DNA of 64,000 bases, taken from positions 264,171-328,170 of the forward strand of contig PBMG01000001.1 in assembly GCA_002722565.1 (NCBI GenBank), read 5' to 3'. The stretch is from Acidimicrobiaceae bacterium (lineage in GTDB: Bacteria; Actinomycetota; Acidimicrobiia; Acidimicrobiales; Poriferisodalaceae). Under the pieces are notes generated by a model. The model did not search any database. It had not been told where the DNA came from and saw only the letters and a list, made by a program, of their open reading frames with translations. Positions within the stretch are counted from its first letter, which is position 1; each line of letters opens with the position of its first letter. Below are positions 59,158-64,000 of the stretch, in pieces. Made by a program: the position numbers and the translations under genes.

Positions 59158-61374
59158 ATGTCCAAAATTATTTATACACACACTGACGAAGCACCAGCAT
59201 TGGCGACCTATTCGTTTCTTCCAATCATTCAGGCGTTTGCTAGGGCTGCTGGAATTAGCGTCGAAACCAGGGATATATCTCTGGCCGGAAGAGTGATATC
59301 TGCCTTCCCAGAAAATCTGACGAAGGAACAGCAAATTGGTGATGCATTAGCTGAACTTGGCGAAATGACCTTGTCGGCAGAAGCCAACATCATCAAACTG
59401 CCAAACATCTCTGCCTCCATCCCCCAACTTCAGGCAACTATCGCCGAGCTGCAGGCTGCCGGTTTCACGGTTCCTGACTACCCAACTAACGCGGAAACCC
59501 CGGAGGAAGAGAGCATTCGCGAACGATACGACCGAATAAAGGGTTCAGCTGTCAATCCGGTCCTAAGGGAAGGGAATTCAGACAGAAGAGCTCCCCGTGC
59601 GGTAAAAGAATTCGCACAAAAATTTCCTCATTCGATGGGCGAATGGTCTTCGAGTTCCCAAACTCACGTTGCCACAATGTCCGACAACGATTTTCGGTCA
59701 AATGAACAATCGATAACGCTCCCAACATCCACAACTTTGCGCATACAGCACACGTCCACTGAAGGCGAAATAACTACCCTCAAGGAGGTGCCAGTCAACG
59801 CAGGAGAAATCGTTGACGCCACCTTTATGTCGGTAAGACACCTACGATCATTTCTGGATCAAGAGTTAGCAGACAGCAAAGATCGGGGACTTCTCTTCTC
59901 GCTTCATCTGAAGGCCACCATGATGAAGGTGTCGGATCCAATCATTTTCGGCCATTGCGTGCGAGCCTTCTTCGCAAACGTTTTCGCGGAACATAATGAG
60001 ACACTCGAACGATTGGGAGTGAACGTAAACAATGGTCTAGGCGCCTTACTTGAAGCCCTAGACACGTTGCCCGCCGCTGATCGCGAACCAATTGAACAGT
60101 CAATTGCTCAGGCGTACATCGATGGTCCGGCTCTCGCGATGGTTGATTCCGATAGGGGGATCACAAATCTTCACGTTCCGAGCGACGTGATCGTCGACGC
60201 CTCAATGCCGGCGATGCTCAGGTCTTCTGGGCAAATGTGGAATACAGACGGCGAGCAGCAAGACACAAAGGCCGTGATACCTGATAGCAGCTACGCAGGT
60301 ATCTACCAGGCGGTCATAGAGGACTGCATTGAACACGGGGCTTACGACCCAACAACGATGGGGTCAGTGCCAAATGTTGGCCTCATGGCGCAGAAGGCCG
60401 AAGAGTATGGCAGTCACGACAAAACTTTCGAGATCACATCAACTGGGACGGTCGACGTGCTCGATGCCGAAGGCACATCACTGATCCACCACGAAGTCGA
60501 GGTCGGCGACATATGGAGGATGTGCTCGGTCCAAGACGCAGCTGTCAGAGACTGGGTGAAACTGGCGGTCTCGCGCGGCAGCGCTACGGGCGCAACCGTT
60601 GTATTTTGGTTGGACGAGAAGCGAGCACATGACGCCGAGCTCATCAAGAAAGTCAGAACCTACCTCGACGATCACTCGACCGAGGATCTTGATATCCAAA
60701 TCCTCTCCCCGATCGAGGCAACAAGGCTTTCTCTCACCCGGATTCGACGTGGAGAGGACACGATCTCCGTCACTGGCAATGTCCTCAGGGACTACAACAC
60801 AGACCTGTTTCCAATTCTTGAGGTTGGGACCTCAGCAAAGATGCTTTCGATAGTGCCCTTGATGAACGGCGGTGGACTGTTTGAAACTGGCGCTGGTGGA
60901 TCTGCTCCGAAGCACGTCCAGCAATTCGAAGCGGAGAATCATCTCCGTTGGGACAGTCTCGGCGAATTTCTAGCCCTAGCAGTTTCTTTTGAGCACCTCG
61001 GTGAGGCAACACAAAACTCGAGGGCGAAAATACTGGGTGCGGCTCTTGATGCTGCAACTGGCCGCTTGCTAGACGAAGGCAAGTCACCGAGCCGAAAAGT
61101 GAATGAACTTGACAACCGAGGGAGCCACTTCTATATCGCCATGTGGTGGGCCCAAGCTATGTCCGACCAAACTCTTGACCCAGAGTTGGCCGAGTTGTTC
61201 GCTCCACTTGCAGAAGACCTCACTTCAGCTCAGGACCCGATTCTTCAAGAGCTTCTTGCCTGCCAAGGCGAGCCGGTAGACGTAGGGGGTTACTACTACC
61301 CCGACCCTGCTCGAGCGGCCGTCGCTATGCGTCCTAGTCCCACTTTCAACTCGATTATCGACGAATTCTCCTAA
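59158..61374 (+). CDS. icd: NADP-dependent isocitrate dehydrogenase, monomeric type
   Basis: The 738-residue protein is the monomeric form of NADP-isocitrate dehydrogenase, which makes 2-oxoglutarate and NADPH in the TCA cycle. It begins [20 protein letters not shown]; other matches are [31 protein letters not shown] and [15 protein letters not shown]. Length is typical (about 740). The ATG at 59158 is chosen because the family begins there; upstream codons are not conserved-looking. GCGGGG lies four bases upstream. The 128-base gap to the divergent ligase holds promoters I cannot place. Common in marine proteobacteria and actinobacteria. Confidence 0.95.
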   Translation: MSKIIYTHTDEAPALATYSFLPIIQAFARAAGISVETRDISLAGRVISAFPENLTKEQQIGDALAELGEMTLSAEANIIKLPNISASIPQLQATIAELQAAGFTVPDYPTNAETPEEESIRERYDRIKGSAVNPVLREGNSDRRAPRAVKEFAQKFPHSMGEWSSSSQTHVATMSDNDFRSNEQSITLPTSTTLRIQHTSTEGEITTLKEVPVNAGEIVDATFMSVRHLRSFLDQELADSKDRGLLFSLHLKATMMKVSDPIIFGHCVRAFFANVFAEHNETLERLGVNVNNGLGALLEALDTLPAADREPIEQSIAQAYIDGPALAMVDSDRGITNLHVPSDVIVDASMPAMLRSSGQMWNTDGEQQDTKAVIPDSSYAGIYQAVIEDCIEHGAYDPTTMGSVPNVGLMAQKAEEYGSHDKTFEITSTGTVDVLDAEGTSLIHHEVEVGDIWRMCSVQDAAVRDWVKLAVSRGSATGATVVFWLDEKRAHDAELIKKVRTYLDDHSTEDLDIQILSPIEATRLSLTRIRRGEDTISVTGNVLRDYNTDLFPILEVGTSAKMLSIVPLMNGGGLFETGAGGSAPKHVQQFEAENHLRWDSLGEFLALAVSFEHLGEATQNSRAKILGAALDAATGRLLDEGKSPSRKVNELDNRGSHFYIAMWWAQAMSDQTLDPELAELFAPLAEDLTSAQDPILQELLACQGEPVDVGGYYYPDPARAAVAMRPSPTFNSIIDEFS

Positions 61375-61587
61375 ATCGCCTATATGCATGTGGTCTTGTT
61401 TGATCTGAGTTAGACCAAAGCCTCAAAACAAGGGCTCTACAGGTGTCTGTAAATTGTCTTCTAATTGTCGCAGTTGTTTCTTGCTATTTCAGAGTTCAAT
61501 CGCTTAGTTTTTGGCCCCTAAACGCACGTTAGGCTGCCAAGCGCAGGACCCCTAGGGTCCTCGCTCGGGAAGGGGATCAGCGCATCA
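61375..61587 (+). other. Intergenic region between icd and peptide transporter operon
   Basis: This 213-base gap holds a weak hairpin TACAG-GTGT-CTGTA near 61440 and no T-run terminator. It presumably contains the promoter of the transporter operon. I see no RNA gene. Confidence 0.3.
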
Positions 61588-62703
61588 GTGAACGAGGCGA
61601 CGACCACAGCGCGCGATGAACCACTACTTTCGGTTCAGGATCTACGGACCCATTTCTCTATCAACGCGGGCTTACTCAAAGCCGTAGATGGCGTAACTTT
61701 CGACCTTCAAGCTGGACAAACCCTGGGCATAGTCGGAGAGAGCGGATCAGGGAAGACCGTTCTTTCCAGAAGCATTATGCGTCTTAATCTGGGCAATAAC
61801 GTTGAAACCTCAGGGAAAGCTCTTTTCGGTGGCAAGGACCTACTCCGTCTCCCCATGGGTCAGATGACCGACATCTGGGGACAAGAAATTGCAATGGTCT
61901 TTCAGGACCCGATGACTTCTTTAAATCCGGTAGTCAAAATAGGTCGCCAAGTTTCTGAGCATGTTCGTAAACACTTGGCAGTCTCAAAGAGAGAAGCCCG
62001 AGGTCTTGCAGTCGAGTTACTCAAAAGTGTCCGGATTCCTGAAGCTGAGGTGGCAATCGACTCGTTCCCCCACGAGCTTTCTGGTGGCATGCGGCAACGC
62101 GTTTCAATTGCTATCGCCCTAGCTTGCGGCCCGAAGCTCCTCTTTGCGGATGAACCAACTACTGCGCTCGATGTTACGGTTCAGCACCAAATCCTGAACC
62201 TACTGGGCCTTCAGCAGAGCGAACGCGATATGGCCATGGTTCTTGTGACCCACGATCTGGGTGTGGTGGCCGGTCGGACTGATGAAATCATTGTCATGTA
62301 TGCGGGCAAGATCGTTGAACAGTCCCGCACTCGTCAGATCTTCCAAAATACGTCGCACCCGTACACAGAGGCGCTCCTTAGGTCAATCCCCAAGACCGAC
62401 CAACCTAGCCACACACGCTTGGCAGCTATCGCAGGCCGGCCACCTAATCTCATAACCATGCCTTCAGGTTGTTCGTTCAGTCCCCGATGCCCCTACGCCC
62501 AAGAACGCTGCTTTGAAGAAGAACCGCCGTTAACCGTGACCAAAGAGGGTCATGCGACAGCCTGTTGGTATCAGGTTGGAACCGAGGCGAATCGGGCCGC
62601 CTGGGACAAGAATCTCGCAGCCGGCCGGCCAGCAACTTTGGCTGTAGCTGAAGGACAAGTCATCGACGAAGTACCGCTTGACATCGGCGCTGGTGGGGCC
62701 TGA
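61588..62703 (+). CDS. Oligopeptide/dipeptide-type ABC transporter ATP-binding protein (DppD/OppD-like)
   Basis: The 371-residue ATPase has Walker A VGESGSGKT, Q-loop MVFQDPMTSLNP, signature LSGGMRQRVSIA and Walker B LLFADEPTTALD. The C-terminal zinc-finger-like oligopeptide domain includes SPRCPYAQERC. It pairs with the next ATPase, as in Opp/Dpp systems. The GTG start has GGGGAT upstream with a 10-base spacer. Its stop shares one base with the next start (TGATG). It powers uptake of a peptide or similar solute. Confidence 0.85.
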   Translation: MNEATTTARDEPLLSVQDLRTHFSINAGLLKAVDGVTFDLQAGQTLGIVGESGSGKTVLSRSIMRLNLGNNVETSGKALFGGKDLLRLPMGQMTDIWGQEIAMVFQDPMTSLNPVVKIGRQVSEHVRKHLAVSKREARGLAVELLKSVRIPEAEVAIDSFPHELSGGMRQRVSIAIALACGPKLLFADEPTTALDVTVQHQILNLLGLQQSERDMAMVLVTHDLGVVAGRTDEIIVMYAGKIVEQSRTRQIFQNTSHPYTEALLRSIPKTDQPSHTRLAAIAGRPPNLITMPSGCSFSPRCPYAQERCFEEEPPLTVTKEGHATACWYQVGTEANRAAWDKNLAAGRPATLAVAEGQVIDEVPLDIGAGGA

Positions 62704-63725
62704 TGGCTGGCAGCGGAAAGGCACACCTTCGTGACCCGGGCGACGTTCTGATGCGGGCGGAAGATCTTGTCGTCGAATTTCCTATCTCTCGCGGGCGGGT
62801 GGTCAATGCCGTAAGTGGCGTCAGCCTCGACGTTAAACAGGGTGAAACTCTGGGCCTGGTTGGAGAGTCGGGGTGCGGTAAATCCACCACAGCCAAATGC
62901 CTAATTCAGCTTCCTCCACCAACCTCGGGAACTGTCAGCTACCACGGAACTGAACTCACCTCACTCGACGACGAAGCTTTACGTAAAGCCCGCACTGACT
63001 TGCAAATGATCTTCCAGGACCCGATTTCGTCACTTAATCCGCGAAGAAAGATTGGCGATGTGGTTGCTGAACCGCTCCGGGTTTGGGGCCCGCGCGACAG
63101 CGCTGAGCAAACCGGCCTAGTAGACGCAATGCTTGAGGCCGTAGGGATCGATCCCGATGTAGCCCGAGACAAAAGGCCACACGAGTTTTCCGGAGGTCAG
63201 TGCCAACGAATTTCAATTGCTCGGGCTCTCGTCCTCAATCCACAAGTCATTATCTGTGACGAACCGGTTTCGGCCCTCGATGTGTCAGTCCAGGCTCAAA
63301 TCCTCAATATGCTTGAGGATCTCAAATCCGAGTACGGACTGACCTTGGTGTTTATCGCCCATGACCTCGCAGTTGTCAAAAATATCTCCGACAGAGTTGC
63401 AGTTATGTACCTCGGAAAACTTTGCGAAGTGTCCGAGTCAAACGACCTTTACGCGAGCCCTGCTCATCCCTATACGGAGCTGCTATTGGGATCAAGCCCG
63501 GTACCAGATCCAAGTAGCGAAGTTGACATCACTATGGTCGAAGAGGGGGACGTCCCTTCGCCGATCGACCCACCTTCAGGGTGTCGTTTCAGGACCCGCT
63601 GCGCCTACGCGACAGAGCGTTGCGCCCAGGAAGAACCAATGATGCGTGAAGTTTCACAAGATCACTTCGTTGCTTGCCATCACCCACTCGTCTCCGTTGC
63701 CGAAACGGCGGAGGTGAGCGCCTGA
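62703..63725 (+). CDS. Oligopeptide/dipeptide-type ABC transporter ATP-binding protein (DppF/OppF-like)
   Basis: The 340-residue second ATPase has GESGCGKST, MIFQDPISSLNPRRKIGDVV, signature FSGGQCQRISIAR and ICDEPVSALD, followed by a C-terminal domain with RTRCAYATERC. It forms a heterodimer with the upstream ATPase. ATG overlaps the upstream stop by one base. The permeases and the rest of the binding protein probably lie to the right of the window. Solute unknown. Confidence 0.85.
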   Translation: MAGSGKAHLRDPGDVLMRAEDLVVEFPISRGRVVNAVSGVSLDVKQGETLGLVGESGCGKSTTAKCLIQLPPPTSGTVSYHGTELTSLDDEALRKARTDLQMIFQDPISSLNPRRKIGDVVAEPLRVWGPRDSAEQTGLVDAMLEAVGIDPDVARDKRPHEFSGGQCQRISIARALVLNPQVIICDEPVSALDVSVQAQILNMLEDLKSEYGLTLVFIAHDLAVVKNISDRVAVMYLGKLCEVSESNDLYASPAHPYTELLLGSSPVPDPSSEVDITMVEEGDVPSPIDPPSGCRFRTRCAYATERCAQEEPMMREVSQDHFVACHHPLVSVAETAEVSA

Positions 63726-63735
63726 AACAGTTTGC

Positions 63736-63751
63736 CCCTTATATCTAAGGG
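63736..63751 (+). promoter_or_regulatory. Small hairpin before the binding-protein gene
   Basis: CCCTTA (63736-63741) pairs with TAAGGG (63746-63751) around TATC. It resembles the intercistronic hairpin before proX and may adjust relative expression of the binding protein. The evidence is only the inverted repeat. Confidence 0.3.
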
Positions 63752-63815
63752 TTACGCGGTTAGGCGCCCGCCTTCCGCTTTTAGTACTTGAATAAGAACT
63801 CAGGGAGGGTTCAAA

Positions 63816-64000
63816 ATGAAATCAAGCTGGTTAAAAATCATCGCATCGTTCTTCGCGATTGCGTTGATTGCAGCTGCCTGTGGAGGCAGCGACTCCGGGT
63901 CATCAGACACCGCGAGTAGCTCAGAAACAACCGAAGAAGAGGTCATCGAAGCTGGCACAGAAGCCGAAGGTGATGTCGACACTGAGGTTGAAGAAGTAGT
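63816..64000 (+). CDS. ABC transporter substrate-binding lipoprotein, 5' part only
   Basis: Only about 61 codons are inside the window, in frame and without a stop. A signal peptide (MKSSWLKIIASFFAIALIAA) ends at Cys22 in AAAC, a lipobox-like site, followed by a Ser/Thr/Glu-rich flexible linker. AGGGAGGG lies before the ATG, like proX. Position right after two peptide-type ATPases suggests a peptide or related solute-binding protein. The mature binding domain is not visible. Confidence 0.75.
   Translation, partial: MKSSWLKIIASFFAIALIAAACGGSDSGSSDTASSSETTEEEVIEAGTEAEGDVDTEVEEV

Overview
The window is 64 kb of tightly packed bacterial chromosome. It holds about 58 protein genes and no rRNA, tRNA, insertion sequence, CRISPR array or phage gene that I can see. 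No gene-free stretch exceeds 300 bases; the longest gaps are about 220 bases (36123-36342) and 213 bases (61375-61587). The gene content suggests a free-living, probably marine, heterotrophic actinobacterium of the Acidimicrobiia type. That is inference from flavin/F420-type luciferase-like monooxygenases, an SCO6745-like protein, many CoA-ester enzymes, a monomeric isocitrate dehydrogenase, glycine betaine uptake, and frequent leaderless-looking starts (a TANNNT box 6-7 bases before the start codon). No marker gene settles the taxonomy.

Layout. 60-9224: an alpha/beta-hydrolase, a Cys-less thiolase-like protein and a DUF35 partner, a PHP hydrolase, an opposing ADP-ribosylglycohydrolase, a two-gene MaoC-type hydratase, a nitroreductase, an SCO6745-like protein, glnS and an SDR. 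9235-10958 (minus): a DUF1330 protein, a double-hotdog thioesterase and an AhpD/carboxymuconolactone-decarboxylase-like protein whose frame is crossed by a UGA exactly where the second Cys of CxxC belongs. 11133-14508: a zinc alcohol dehydrogenase, a malate/lactate dehydrogenase-type enzyme, a possible 35-residue membrane peptide and a metallo-beta-lactamase-fold hydrolase. 14540-17159: modABC. 17226-24425: SDR, FMN reductase, epimerase, an unknown KOW-like protein, a dimethylformamidase-like protein, a rhodanese and a family III CoA-transferase. 24465-31133: HyuA-like protein, amidase, enoyl-CoA hydratase-like protein, a Baeyer-Villiger-type monooxygenase and a macro-domain protein. 31302-36122: a glycine betaine/proline ABC transporter whose permease has a large extra membrane domain. 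36343-42717: luciferase-like oxidoreductase, SDR, two hydrolases, amidohydrolase, ribH and acyl-CoA dehydrogenase. 42746-48952: a fused 5-oxoprolinase-type protein and two CoA-transferases in tandem. 48957-59029: VOC protein, luciferase-like oxidoreductase, branched-chain aminotransferase, a fused beta-oxidation enzyme, an HsaA-like flavoprotein, class II aldolase, TcuA-like flavoprotein and acyl-CoA ligase. 59158-64000: monomeric isocitrate dehydrogenase and the start of a peptide-type ABC transporter operon cut by the window edge.

Taken together the region is a catabolic archipelago. Uptake systems (betaine, molybdate, oligopeptide) sit among many short operons that activate, hydrate, oxidise and cleave carboxylic acids as CoA esters and open amide or lactam rings. 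The exact substrates cannot be read from the sequence. The most notable single object is the candidate selenoprotein at 10389-10958, supported by a CxxU motif and a bSECIS-like hairpin 20 bases downstream of the UGA.
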